In this document: positions 49,089-61,071 of the stretch, piece by piece
Layout of the letters: the number at the start of each line of letters is the position of its first letter
Position numbering within the stretch: position 1 is the first letter of the stretch
DNA from: Plasmodium relictum
Lineage: Eukaryota; Apicomplexa; Aconoidasida; Haemosporida; Plasmodiidae
Direction of reading: 5' to 3'
DNA: 64,000 nt
Assembly: GCF_900005765.1 (NCBI RefSeq)
Contig: NC_041687.1
Location: 248,001 to 312,000 of the forward strand
Translations under genes and position numbers: made by a program
The notes under the pieces: model-generated
Told to the model about the DNA's origin: nothing
The model's database searches: none
The model's input: only the letters and a program-made list of their open reading frames with translations

Positions 49089-49937
49089 TCACTTTTTAAA
49101 ATAAGAATATAAAACATAAAAAAATATCAAACTTAAAATTATTCCTACAATTACAATAATTAAATTTTGTTTATGCACTTTCTTTATAGTATCAATTAAT
49201 GAAGAGGATAAACCTACGTAATTATATATATCAATAACTTTTTTACGAACATTTTTTAAAAATTTATTTTGTTTTCTTATCATATTTAAAGTATTCATTC
49301 CTTGAGCATGAAATATATTTAAGTTATTTTCTACCTGTTTTAATATTTCCTTTTCATTATGTAAATAGCTTATAGTATCGTTAAGATTTTTCTTTTTGGT
49401 ACTTTTATAAGTATTTGGTTTATTATTCATCTCTGACTGTTTTAAATTATTCTTATATATATTATCCAATGTTTTTATGTAAGAATTGGATTCTTTTGAT
49501 AAAGTTTCAATTCTCTTCTCCCAAATTACATTTTCATTGTTCATTATTTTGTTATTCATATTATTAGCATTTATAAAGGAATAAGTATTTTTTAAAGTCT
49601 CAACATTCATAAAAAATGAATTAGTTAAAGCATTTATTTTATTTAAGGTTAAATTATTTTTTGTATTTTTATTTTGATTCATAACATCACTTCTTTTATA
49701 TAAATTAGAATTATTATGTAAGTTGCTGTCATTTTCTTCTTTTTGATTTGATATAACTAAATTATATGAATAGAATAAATTATATGATTTTTCAAGCTCT
49801 TTTCTTATTTTTACTATTTTTGTATATATATTATTTAAACTTGTACTTGAATAGTTACCATTTTCGATATTATTATTTTCATTTTTATTTGTTGAATTTA
49901 TGAACTCATTATCCAGCACTTCATATTTATAATTCAT
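49089..49937 (-). CDS. GOSR1: Golgi Qb-SNARE GOSR1/GS28
   Basis: Single exon, 282 residues. A C-terminal SNARE helix is followed by one membrane anchor (LIIVIVGIILSLIFFYVLYS) and a four-residue end. The SNARE segment YLHNEKEILKQVENNLNIFH then AQGMNTLNMIRKQNKFLKNV aligns with human GOSR1 (LRNSDRLIEETISIAMATKE, NMTSQRGMLKSI), with the zero-layer glutamine kept in IRKQNKFL. DIYNYVGLSSSLIDTIKK matches the linker NRFPAVNSLIQRINLRK. The N-terminal half is helical with an Asn-rich insert. It acts in ER-Golgi and intra-Golgi vesicle fusion. Confidence 0.85.
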   Translation of the reverse strand: MNYKYEVLDNEFINSTNKNENNNIENGNYSSTSLNNIYTKIVKIRKELEKSYNLFYSYNLVISNQKEENDSNLHNNSNLYKRSDVMNQNKNTKNNLTLNKINALTNSFFMNVETLKNTYSFINANNMNNKIMNNENVIWEKRIETLSKESNSYIKTLDNIYKNNLKQSEMNNKPNTYKSTKKKNLNDTISYLHNEKEILKQVENNLNIFHAQGMNTLNMIRKQNKFLKNVRKKVIDIYNYVGLSSSLIDTIKKVHKQNLIIVIVGIILSLIFFYVLYSYFKK

Positions 49938-50860
49938 TTTTTTTTTTTTTCTTAATTAAAATTATCTCAAAAAAGAAAGAAAAAACAAAAATATTTGTGT
50001 AATAATTTTCACATATTTATCTTTAAAATTCTCGAAATTCTTTCTTTTTATAATATATAGGTATATATCATTTTTAGTAGAATGAATTTGATTTTTTTTT
50101 TTTTATATTTTAAATGAATAAAAATATGTGTGTATGTGTTGTTTAAAATTAATAAACAATATTAATAAAAAATTCATATAATAACTTTATAAACACAAAA
50201 AAGTAAATAAAAATTAATGTTTGTTTAAAGAAAACGTAAAAAAAAAAAAAAAATTTATTTAATAAAAATTATAAAAGCATATAATATTAACAAAAAAATG
50301 TTTATGCTAGTATGATATATATTTAAGAAGAAAATTAGAAAATTATAATTATATATACTTTTTTCATAATACATAGATATTTTAAAGAAATTTTAAGCAT
50401 ATTATAATATAAACAACTTAATAAAAAAATTTTGAAAACTAATAAAAAGTTTATACAAACTTATAGAATAAAAGAAATCTTTAAGGAATTATAGAAGGCT
50501 ACTTTTTTACCTTAATTTTTCTTATTTTATTTAAAAAAATTAAATTAAAAATTATTACAAAGCATGTCATGTATCTATGTATATATATAAATATACATTT
50601 TTCTTCATCTTCAGAACAATTTAGATGAATTAAAAAAAAAAAAAAAAAAAGAAATTTTATATTGAAAATAAAAAAAATATTTTTGTAATTGTACAAATAA
50701 ATAATCGTATCTGAATCAAATTTTTTGGTAAATGTTAGATAAATATACATATAAAATTATATTTATATATGAAACAAATCGAAGTATGTTAAAATATGTA
50801 GCATTATATTTTTTTTATTGGTTTTATTTCTTCATATGCAAAAAATAAAATTAAAAAATT
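49938..50860. other. intergenic, no convincing gene
   Basis: A minus-strand open frame at 50499-50750 includes a short acidic patch (NCSEDEEK), but is otherwise Phe/Ile/Tyr-rich and has no splice support, so I do not call it. Confidence 0.5.
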
Positions 50861-51538
50861 TTACGAGAATAAATTATAACCTATATATTTTAGTAGGTAC
50901 ATCATTATACTTAAAAAAAAAGAAAAAATATATTAAAAAAAAGGAAATGACACAAATAATAATAATATAAAAAATTACCAAATTTGACCATTATTTTCAA
51001 TATTTAAATCAATATGTAAAAAAATATATTTAAACATTTCATAATTTATATATAAATCATTTATATTTAATGAATCAAATGCTTTTTCCTCCTTCTTTTT
51101 TTCAACATAATCATTCGAATATATATCATTTCTCATTATTTTTTTAAAATAATCATTGTTGGTATAATATAAAAACATTTTTATAATGTCTTCTATATTT
51201 ACTTTAATATTAAAATGATATAAAGCTTTCCTTATTTTTTGTATATTGATATGATTACTGAGATTTTTATTGTAATAACATATTTCATCAAAATCATCTA
51301 TTTGCTTAACACTCTTCTTTTTCTCTATCTTTTCTTTTAATTCTTCTTCTAAAAATTCATTATCACTTACTATATCATCAATATTATTAATATAATTCCA
51401 GATATAGTTTATTTTTTTATCAATTATGCTAATAAATTCTAAATCATTATGTTTTTCGTAGATTGTTTTAATTTTTCCTTTTCTTCTTAATGATTTTTCT
51501 AAATCTTGTACTTTTAAATTACTTTTATGTTTTTTCAT
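50861..51538 (-). CDS. EF-hand-like protein, unknown function, 2 exons
   Basis: Exon 1 is 51538-50979 and exon 2 is 50909-50861; about 202 residues. Read without splicing the frame stops at once after NNGQIW. With the donor at 50978 the protein continues CIMMYLLKYIGYNLFS. The junction then builds a helix-loop-helix (FKYIFLHIDLN, ENNGQI, CIMMYLLKYIGY) that looks like an EF-hand with a degenerate loop. An earlier segment (KIRKALYHFNIKVNIEDIIK) resembles another EF-hand pair. The first half is a Lys/Glu coiled coil. I do not recognise a named family; calmodulin-like or axonemal EF-hand proteins are possible. Confidence 0.6.
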
Positions 51539-51787
51539 TATTGTTAATTAAAAAATCTTTATTATTTTTTTTTTTTTTTTTTTTTTATTAGGAGTATTGA
51601 AAAGAAGTAAATTCTAATAATATATATTTTATGTATTTTATAAAATAAAATATAAATGAAAAAAAAAATTTCAACTTTTTTCAATAACTTTATATTATTT
51701 TTAATTTTTATATTATATGTATTTGACCTTTTTCCTTTTTTAAATAATACTTGTTAAATATAATTTGCATTTAAATGTGTTTGAATT

Positions 51788-52454
51788 CTATCGTTTTATG
51801 AAAAAATTTGTACTTGAAAAATTATTAATGATTTTTTCATTCGTTATAATGCATTTATCAATTCTAGATGAAGGACTACCTACATTTGTTAAAAAGTTTT
51901 TGAATTTTTCTAATGATTCTTTTTGATCACTTTCTGCTTTACCTATAACAGTATTTCTATCAGTATTCTGAACATATCCTTTTATATTTAAATTATCAGC
52001 TTCTTGTTTTGTATATTTCCTAAAATAAACACCTACAAAAATTAAATAGTTCCTAATATTTTTTCTTAATATATTTCTAATGTATTCTTTATTTATTATG
52101 AATATTAATTATTTTGTTAAAAACATGAAGTGTATCAACGAAGTAATGTTTTATTATTAATAAAAAAAAAAATATATATACATTTATAATTTATAAAAAA
52201 AAAATATATTGTAGTTTTATATTTATAATAAAAAAAATAAAAATAAAAACAATACACAATTATTTTCTCTTTGATTAATTTATTCTTTTTTTTAATATAT
52301 TTATTAAACCTTGAACTTTTCCAAAAACTTCAAAATCAAAGGTATATATCATTTTACTAGAATTATAAATATTTCTCAAAAAATAATTTTTGCTAGAAAA
52401 ATTTTTTGTCTGAGGAAATAAAAGAAAAGATTGAAATAAATTAAAAGGTCTCAT
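51788..52454 (-). CDS. acylphosphatase, 2 exons
   Basis: Exon 1 is 52454-52310, exon 2 is 52032-51788, joined within Gly; 129 residues. The conserved core is FEVFGKVQGVYFRKYTKQEA then GYVQNTDRNTVIGKAES, with the substrate-binding Arg in GVYFRK and the catalytic Asn in VQNTDR. GSPSSRIDKC matches GSPKSHIDKA of human acylphosphatase. The enzyme hydrolyses acyl phosphates. Usual length is about 98 residues; this has about 30 extra N-terminal residues (MRPFNLFQSFLLFPQTKNFS) rich in Phe, Ser and Lys, possibly an organelle-targeting or signal region. An internal Met (SSKMIYTFDF) sits exactly where the canonical protein begins. Confidence 0.93.
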
Positions 52455-53962
52455 TATTTTTTAATTTTTTATTAGTTAAAATTTAATTCATCCAAAAATT
52501 AAAAAATTGAAAAAATAAAAATATATTTTTTTATTTTATATATTTCATTCCTATAGAAATTTTTTTTTTTTTTTTGTATATATCATTTATTCATATAATT
52601 TTTTATGAAATTATTTTTTATATTTTATATAAATATATATATATATACTTTTTTTCGCAAATTATATACTTTTCTTTAATCCCTCTTAAGAAATTCTTAC
52701 TATTTGAGTTCTTAATTTATTTAAAAAAATATATATTTTGAAAAATTTGAAGTTAATTTTTTTTTTTAAGAAGACTGTTATTTTATTTATTTTTAATTAA
52801 TTATGGGAAAATTCAAACACATTTTGGTGAAAAAAAAAAAAAATACTAGTGTTACGAAGTTTATAATTTAATATGTAGTTATATGTATAAAGTAATTTTA
52901 GACTATTTAGTATTAAATTTTTATATATTTATATTTATTCTCAAAAAAAATATATTAAAATAAAAAATGAATAAAAAAATTAGATTATTAAAGTAAAAGA
53001 GAAAAGGAATCAAAAAGCAAGCAAATAGGACAAAAAAAGAAAAAGGCAAAAGTATATATTTTCTAATATTTTAATTATTTTTCTTCTTTTTTTATTTAAA
53101 ATAGACTTCTCTTAAATTTATTCATTTTTTCTTTATCCTACTTTTGTATTCTACAAAAATATATTTTTTTCTATTAAATTCTAATAATTTAATGATGGAA
53201 TAAAGAACTCTTTTTTTTTTCTAGATGTTATTTATATGATATTATCTACAATATTGATTTAGCTTGCATGTACTTTTTTTTTCTTTAACATTGTATATAA
53301 TTATAGAGAAAAAAAGAAAAAGACAGTTCAAAATAAATATAAATAGAAGTAAAAGAAAGATAAAAAGATAAAATATTAAATATATTTTATTTATTTATTT
53401 TTTAATTAAAAAAAAAAAATCCAATACACAATTTAATTTTACTAGTCATAATATTTATCACTTGAATGTGAATGTGTTTTTTTAATATGTTAAAAAAATG
53501 TACTTATTTATATATATATTTTATATTCTTAATGAGTATATTTTACATTCATCAATATGAAAATTAAAACTTTAAAAAAAATTTCCTTTTATTTTTATTA
53601 TAATTTTTTATTTTATTTTATTTTTTTATTTATATATTTACAAATTTGTAATAAAACACATTGCATGGCATATTTTATATAATTGTTTATTTATAAAATT
53701 AATTAAAGGATTAATTTTTTAATGTATTATCTTTATTGAAAATGAAAGTAAACCAGTATATTTAATTAATATTTAAAATCTTAAAATTCAACATTTTTCG
53801 AATTTAAAGAACACAACATAAAGAGTAAAAATAAATAAATAGCTTCTACAAACACTTATATAAAAATGTAAGACAGCTTTTTAAAAAAAAATGTGTGTGA
53901 GATAACACAACAAAAAAAAAAAAAAAAGAAAACTGAGGAAATCACAACTTCTATTTTTTATA

Positions 53963-54002
<40 letters not shown>

Positions 54003-55140
54003 GTATTTAAATATACGTACATATAAATATATATATATACATTTTTTTTTTCTGAAAAAAAACACAAATACGAAAATATTTCTTTATTTTTTATTTTAAA
54101 GATACAAAAATAAAAAATAATTACGCAAAGAATTTTTTTATTTTAAAATATTAGTTCTTATTTTAATTAATTTATAATATTAAACACATATAAATTCCTA
54201 CACATTATATTTTCCTTTCTTTTTTTTTTTTTACAACTTTATAAAATTGTTCCATTCCATTTTTTTTTTTTTTAATAGTTCTCATCTAAGAATATATATC
54301 TTATTTTATTACACCAAATTTTTATTTGCCTCCTTGCATTTCCTCTTTTTTATGTGTTGTAAAATAGATTTATGCTAATTTTTTTTTTTTTTTGTTTATA
54401 TTTTTTGTTTTATTTTTTAAGTTAATTTCAAATTCATTTATGGTAAAAAAAATTAAATGATATGTATTTTTATTCCATTATAGATTTATTTGCGAATCAG
54501 AAATAGACTATGTTTTATTCTTATAAAAATTACAAAAAAAAATTTTTTAATTATAACATATATATATATATTTTTTTGCTTACATTTGTATTTTTAAACT
54601 ATTTGTTCTATATTTTGAATACTAAAAAAAAAAAAAAATAGTGTATATATATATATATTTTTTTTTTTCTTTTATATTTTTAGTATTAATTTTTGAATAA
54701 ATAAATTAAATACATTTTAATAAGGGTTGGTAAAGTAATAAGAATTAAAATTTTAAATAAATTAAAAAAAAAAAAAAACATATATTATTTTTAAGGGTTA
54801 ACTAATTAGTATTTTAAGTAGAACCAAATTTTTTTCCTTTATACATATACATAATATATTATTTTGTATTTATGCAAAATAAAATAATTAAATTAATAAT
54901 TCATTTTTATATAATAGTATATATAAAAATACTATATTTATTTGTGATATTATTTATTATTTTTTTTTTAATTTTATTATTTATTTTAATATTTTTGTAA
55001 ATACTTGTTAATAGAAGTAATAGAGAAGTATTTAATTTTAGTAAAACTTTAATTGTACAAATCTGTATCTATTATAATGTTATGCAAATTTTATAAAAAG
55101 TAACTTTAAAAAAAAAAAAAAACTAACAGGTAAAAAAAAA
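52455..55140. other. 2.7-kb divergent intergenic region
   Basis: Head-to-head spacer between acylphosphatase (-) and the 5-phosphatase (+). It has an (AT)n run at about 53966-53995 and many homopolymers. An open frame at 53893-54099 (+) runs through that repeat and is not coding. No other structure found. Confidence 0.6.
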
Positions 55141-57611
55141 ATGTGTGATGATTTTCCTAAAAATCTAAGCTTAACAATTAATAATAAAAATGAATCAGTT
55201 TTTCCAAAAAATAAAAAGATAGAAGAGCCAAAAATTCTTCTCATTAACACAGTAAATAACGAATTATGTTTATCTAAAGAGGTTAATAATTCTAAACCTT
55301 GTAATGTAATTCGAAACACTGAAAGTCCATTAGTTCATAGATATAGAAGCAGAAGTGAAGCATCAGGAAATGCAAATTCTAATAAAAATAATTTTCAAAA
55401 TGATAAATCAAGAAAAATAAGGTTAAGCAGTAGTAATAATAGGATATGTAACGAATCAAAAGAAGAGCTTTCCTCTAATTTAAAAAAAAAAAATGTTGGC
55501 ATCAGTATTTTAAATAGTAATAATAAAAATGTACTTAAATTTGAAAAAAAAAATGTAATAGGCTATAACTATTTCAATAGCAGACGAAAGGATTTTGATA
55601 CAAATGATTCTAATATTATCAAAACTTTACCATTAAGCATATATGTCGGTACATGGAATTGTGAGTATTTTGATTTCTCAAAAGATAGCCATTATGAAAA
55701 AAAACGAAATACTACAAATTATTTAAAAAAAAATGTGCACGATAGTATGTATTCAACAAAAATAAATGAGAGGTATTCTATGAGAGCGGTAACACCTTTG
55801 ATATGTTTTGATTCTACGAACAAATTAGATAGCTTGCATTATAGTAAAAATAAACATCGAAACATATCAAATACTTGTGCAACTGGAAAATATAGCCAGA
55901 ATATTACAACAGAAAACAAAGAGAGTAAAAGTATACCATGTAATGGTAATTTTGATTTAATAAATTCTTGCAATGTAAAACATTTTGAATATAAACCTGC
56001 AATTTATCACAATATGGACATAACGATTATTAATACAAATGGAAAAAAAGAGAATATCAGCAACGACGACAAGCGTAGAGAATTGAATTCTATTAAAAAA
56101 AGTGGCATTGAAATTAATAAAAAAAAAAACAATTATGATACATTAAGAGTTCCTGGCGACGATAAAATTGGGGCATTTTGGTTAAACGAAAACACATTTA
56201 AAAATAAAGATGAAATGATTGATTTAAAAAATTTTAAAATAGAAAAAAATGAACAAAAATTAGAAAAAAATTACGATTTTTTACAGATTAAAAAAAATTA
56301 TTGTCCAACTTCAAAATCAAATGAAGGATTTCTATTTTCTCACTGGATACAACCATATTATGATATATATGTAATATGTTTACAAGAATCTATATCTGAT
56401 AATATTATAGAATATTTGTCTATGTATTTAAAAGAAGTAAATCAAGAAACGTATGTGTTTTTGCCGTTAGCTGATTATAAATTATCAGGATATGGAGATG
56501 GAGCATTTCTACAAATGAAATCAACAACTATTGCTGCTTGGGTAAGAAAAACTAAACTATATCCAAATGGACCAGTTAAATTATGTGCATCAAAATCTAT
56601 AGCCTTTAATAAATTAAATAATAGTAAAGGCTGTGTATCAATATTATTAAATATTTTTAATCAGTTTATTTTATTTATTGGTTGTCATATGCCGGCTAAA
56701 GACCAAGAATTAAGACAAAAATCCAGGGAATTTGTATTAGCAAAATTAAGTGAATATTTTAGTAATAAAGCTACTTCTAATTTTAAAGATGTATTTCATC
56801 ATGTTATTTGGATGGGTGATTTTAACTTTAGAGTTCAAGGTATAAATTTAGAAAAAGTAATTTATTATATAAAAACTAATAATTTAAAAGAATTACTAAA
56901 ACATGATGAAGGACATTCTGCTTATTCATGTGATTTATCAATAAGCTTTCAAGAATTACCAATCAACTTTTTACCTACTTATAAAAAAAAAGAAGGTAGA
57001 CCAATAATTAATAAAAATGATAACAAATGGGTTGAGAAAGAATATAAATTAATTCATAACATAAAATGGTATAAAGGAGGAAAGCAAGAACCAAGAATAC
57101 CATCAGTAATATATATAAATATATTGATTTATTTATTTATAATTATACATTAGAATAATTGTATTTTTTCTTTTTTTTATAGTGGACAGATAGAATTTTT
57201 AAGTGGTCATGTGAAAAAACAAAGAATTGTTTAGCATTTGTTCCAAATTCGTATATATCTCCAATACCTGAAGAAAAAAGTATTTAATATTTATTAAAAT
57301 AATTAATTTAATATTTATTTTTATGTATATAAATAAAATAATATGAGCATATTTATAAATTTTTTTTTTTAGGTATATTAATGGCTAGTGATCACAACCC
57401 TGTATCATGTTGTTTTCAAATGTATAAAATGAAAAATGAAGAAGATATACCTTTAACTAAAGTAATATTTATGTATTAATAGAAAATGACATATATATAT
57501 ATGCAAAAAAAAAAAAAAAAAAAAAAATTCAATAAAAATTGTGACTTTTTTCCTTCATATAATTTAATTAAAATAATTTTTTTATTTTTATAGAGTGTTT
57601 GGAAATTTTAA
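55141..57611 (+). CDS. inositol polyphosphate 5-phosphatase, 4 exons
   Basis: Exons 55141-57105, 57183-57279, 57373-57461 and 57594-57611; 722 residues. Catalytic motifs in order: LSIYVGTWNCEYFDF (about residue 166), YVICLQES (metal-binding Glu), IGCHMPA, WMGDFNFRV (about 557; family GDLNYRI), PRIPSWTDRIFKW completed across the first intron (PSWTDRVLW) and MASDHNPVSCCF in exon 3 (SDHRPV). The enzyme removes the 5-phosphate from inositol phosphates or phosphoinositides. No membrane, SAC or other extra domain is visible. The N-terminal 165 residues and the insert between WNC and the QE motif are Asn/Lys/Ser-rich. The last exon adds only SVWKF. Confidence 0.93.
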
Positions 57612-57823
57612 AGAATATTTAGGTTATCTTTAACCTTTTTTTTTACTTTTATTATATTTGAATATTTATTATAAAAATTATTCTTGATTTGTACAATTTT
57701 AAAAATATAATAAATTTGATTATACATTTTTTCATTTATTGTTTTTTTTTTATTTTTATTATAAGCTATACTTCTATAATAGAAAAAAAAGAAAATAATT
57801 CCCAAAAAAAGTTTAAGCAACAT

Positions 57824-58140
57824 AAATGTCTAAATATTTTTTGAAATAATTTTTCATTTTATTTTCAAAAATAAATAAAAAATTAATTTTTCCTCTTTTC
57901 TTCCTTTTTGTTTCCTTATTTTTATTAAAAAGAGATTTTAACAATTTGTTTATATTTTAAAAAATATAATTTTTTTTTTTAAATTTTAAACAAATTTAAA
58001 ATATAATGAAAAAAACAAGTATCATATATAAAAAGAAAATTGAAAATATATATATATATATATATTTAATTAGTAAATTTAATTTAAAAAAATATTGCAA
58101 ATATAAATTATTTATGTAATTAAAATATATATAATATTTT
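57824..58140. other. short convergent spacer
   Basis: A/T-rich 3' flanks of the 5-phosphatase (+) and the 766-residue gene (-). No gene called. Confidence 0.5.
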
Positions 58141-60441
58141 TTATAATAATCTATTTACTGTGTCTAAAATCATTATATATATTTTATCATTAGAATAAAA
58201 AAAAAATATATGAATAGAACTCTGACTGCACGCTTCCTGAGAATATTTATCGTAATTAATAAAATTATAATCCTGACCAAAAATAGATAAAATATAATGC
58301 AACTTATTTTTATTTTCTGTTTTCTTTTTAATTAATTCACCAATTAAAAAATTAAATATGTTATATATATTACAATTATTTATTAAACCATTATTCAAAA
58401 TTATTTTTTGTATTTGATAATAATTTTTTAATTTTTTGACAAGAAAATCTGAATTTTGTTTATAGTTTACTTTAATATCTAAATGAATTCTCCCTATATA
58501 CTCAATTAAATAATTTACAAATTCATCAAATTTTTTTCTTTTTTTGTCTATTTTTTTTTTACTTCTTCCTTCTGAAAAATCATTCATAATACTATAAAGA
58601 TATTCTTCCTTTAATATATTTTCATTAACTTTAAAATAATCTTCTCTATTTTTTTGCAAAAAACTAAGAACTTTGTTGATTTTTTTAAGCTTATATTGTT
58701 CTTCATTTTTATCTTTTTCTAAACATATATTTTTCGTTAAATTATTTTCATAAATTCTCTTGTGCTCACTTAATTTACTCACTTCTTTTTCTTCACTTAT
58801 ATCTGCTCTTGAAAAATCATCATCATTGTTTTTTTCTGGATTACTATTTTTCATGTATTTTTTTAAAAAATCACTAGTTGTTGAAGCTTTAAAAAAGTCT
58901 TCTTTCTTTTTTACTTTTGAATTCTTAGTATTCCTAATATTTTGTATAAAGGATAAACTTACATTGCTGCTAGATGAGTCATAATTAATGTAAAATTTCT
59001 TATCATTTATATCATATTCTTTTCCATTTTTAGTGTTTATTTTTAAATCATAAATATCCACATCATAGTTATTTCTATGATTATTTCTATTTCTAACTGA
59101 TTTTTTTTCATCTTTATTCTTATCTGAAATACCTTTTTTATCAAAAAATTCTTTTTCGATGTATTCCATATTAAGTTCATAAAAATGTTGTGTATCTTTA
59201 TTTCTCATATGTATAAAAGAATCATTGAAATTTTTTTCTTTATTTAAATAGTTTGCATTATAAAAATTTAAATTACTTTCATTATCAGTATAATTAGTAT
59301 CAAAATTAGGTATTTGTCTTAATTCGTTACAAATAGGTATTTCTTCTAAATTATTTTGCTGCTTTTGAGAATTAAAAAAAATATTTTTATATATATTAAC
59401 AACATTATTCATATTTATCTGATTATTTGTATCATCTAGTTGATTATTTATAATATCATAGCTTTTATTAATGTTGAAATTATTATATGTAAATTTGCTT
59501 GAATCTTTCATGTAGATATTTTCACCTACTTTGTAATAGCATTCATAGAATTTCAAATTAATTAAGTGTATTTGTGCATTTTCTGATTTATTATTTGCTA
59601 AAACATTTCTTAAAATCCCTATTAAATTTTCATCACAGTTATTAAAAATACAAAGTAAATCTATTGGATATGTATATAAGTCAGTAAAAAAATTTTCGTA
59701 TGCTACTTTTAATTTATTTTCTTTATTTATATTTTCATATTTATTAAATTCATTATGATTTATTTTTAATGTACCACTTTTGTTACAATCCATTTCCTTT
59801 GTATTATTACATTCATACTGATTATTATAATTATTTTCGCATATAATAGATTTATTAAAATAACAAACTTCATTATTTTCATATAAATAACCATCTTCTA
59901 ACTTTTTTTTTTCATTATGTATATCTATAACGACAACATTATTTAATTTATCCTTGTCTTTATATATGTTTTTATGAGTAATTAATCTCAATTTTGTGTA
60001 ATCATTAATACAAAAGTAAGCATGATTGTTATTTATATATATTTTATTATCATACTTACAATTAAAAGATATCATAATTTGCTTATACTTTTTAATAATA
60101 TATTTTATATAATCATCGCTAAAAAAACTTGATAAATATACATTTTTTAATAGATAAGAAGTTTTCTTTTTTATAATATTTTCATATATGTACTTACTGT
60201 TCAAAATTTCATTAGAATCATCGGCAAAATTAGTTATAGCAATTTGACTATTTACTAAATGGCTTTTAATTATATGTTCTAATTTTTTTAAAGACTTATT
60301 TTTATTTAAATAACCTAAATAATCAATATTACTTTCATTTCCTTTACTAATTTTTATGAGATCATCTACGTAAATTTTTTCTATATATGTAAAAATTAAG
60401 CCATTATTATCAATTTTTTTTTTATTCCCATTAAAATACAT
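58141..60441 (-). CDS. large protein of unknown function
   Basis: Single exon, 766 residues, start MYFNGNKKKIDNNGLIFTYI. I do not recognise a family. Residues about 1-190 look globular with regular hydrophobic spacing (YLLKNVYLSSFFSDDYIKYI, ISFNCKYDNKIYINNNHAYF). Residues about 200-560 are mostly Asn/Lys/Asp-rich low complexity. Residues about 590-766 look globular again and mostly helical (KFDEFVNYLIEYIGRIHLDI, NCNIYNIFNFLIGELIKK), ending SSIHIFFFYSNDKIYIMILD. No signal peptide, membrane helix, PEXEL-like export motif or catalytic signature was seen. Probably a lineage-specific conserved Plasmodium protein. Confidence 0.75.
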   Translation of the reverse strand: MYFNGNKKKIDNNGLIFTYIEKIYVDDLIKISKGNESNIDYLGYLNKNKSLKKLEHIIKSHLVNSQIAITNFADDSNEILNSKYIYENIIKKKTSYLLKNVYLSSFFSDDYIKYIIKKYKQIMISFNCKYDNKIYINNNHAYFCINDYTKLRLITHKNIYKDKDKLNNVVVIDIHNEKKKLEDGYLYENNEVCYFNKSIICENNYNNQYECNNTKEMDCNKSGTLKINHNEFNKYENINKENKLKVAYENFFTDLYTYPIDLLCIFNNCDENLIGILRNVLANNKSENAQIHLINLKFYECYYKVGENIYMKDSSKFTYNNFNINKSYDIINNQLDDTNNQINMNNVVNIYKNIFFNSQKQQNNLEEIPICNELRQIPNFDTNYTDNESNLNFYNANYLNKEKNFNDSFIHMRNKDTQHFYELNMEYIEKEFFDKKGISDKNKDEKKSVRNRNNHRNNYDVDIYDLKINTKNGKEYDINDKKFYINYDSSSSNVSLSFIQNIRNTKNSKVKKKEDFFKASTTSDFLKKYMKNSNPEKNNDDDFSRADISEEKEVSKLSEHKRIYENNLTKNICLEKDKNEEQYKLKKINKVLSFLQKNREDYFKVNENILKEEYLYSIMNDFSEGRSKKKIDKKRKKFDEFVNYLIEYIGRIHLDIKVNYKQNSDFLVKKLKNYYQIQKIILNNGLINNCNIYNIFNFLIGELIKKKTENKNKLHYILSIFGQDYNFINYDKYSQEACSQSSIHIFFFYSNDKIYIMILDTVNRLL

Positions 60442-61071
60442 ACTGATAATTTACAAATTTTATTTTATATAGAAATTTTTTTTTTATATTCTTACAAAAA
60501 AAAAAAAAAAAAGGAAAAAAAGTTATTTTAAAAAAAAAATATAACAAAAAAAAATTAGAGTTAATGATTACAAATATTATTTTCTTTATATTGAAGTGAA
60601 TTTTTTTGGAACCAACCTTTTATTTTTATTTTTATTTTTATTCTTGTTCTTATTCTTATTATTATTCTTATTTATTTTTACTTTCATTTTTATTTTTATT
60701 TTCATTTTTATTTTTACTTTCATTTTTATCTTTATTTTTACTTTATTTTATTTTTTTTTGGTTCATGATACTTAGTTCTTTCATAAACTTTTGTATTTAA
60801 TTTTATTATTAAATTTTATATTCTATTTTTTTTTCTTCTGCTTAATTTTTACACAAGCTCAGCTTTTTTGTTATATATATGTATTTATTTATTTATACTT
60901 AATTTTTTAATTTAATTTTATTTATTTATTTTTTTTCTAAGGCATTCTAAGTGTATTTTAAAAAAAATCATAAAATATTTAGTTTGTTGCTATTTTTTTT
61001 TTTTTTTTTTTTGTTTCTTTTATTAGTACATATGAAGGAATTATATTTTTTTCAGTTTAAAGAGTTTTAAG
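60442..61071. other. divergent intergenic with imperfect hexamer repeat
   Basis: Head-to-head promoter region. At about 60619-60760 an imperfect 6/12-base TTTTTA/TTTTCA-type repeat occurs. Its minus-strand reading gives Lys/Asn/Glu/Ser text like Plasmodium low-complexity protein but is broken by stops. Confidence 0.6.

Noticed and set aside
50499-50750. 83-codon minus-strand frame with NCSEDEEK patch
   Set aside because: Mostly Phe/Ile/Tyr, no acceptor in front of the acidic patch, and the neighbouring gene is completed without it.
57608-57823. 71-codon minus-strand frame with hydrophobic start (MLLKLFLGIIFFFFYYRSIA)
   Set aside because: Overlaps the 5-phosphatase 3' end, has no splice or family support, and frames of this length are expected by chance in A/T-rich spacer.
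60606-60800. Phe/Tyr/Leu-rich 64-codon plus-strand frame
   Set aside because: Reading of an imperfect hexamer repeat; minus-strand reading is also interrupted by stops.
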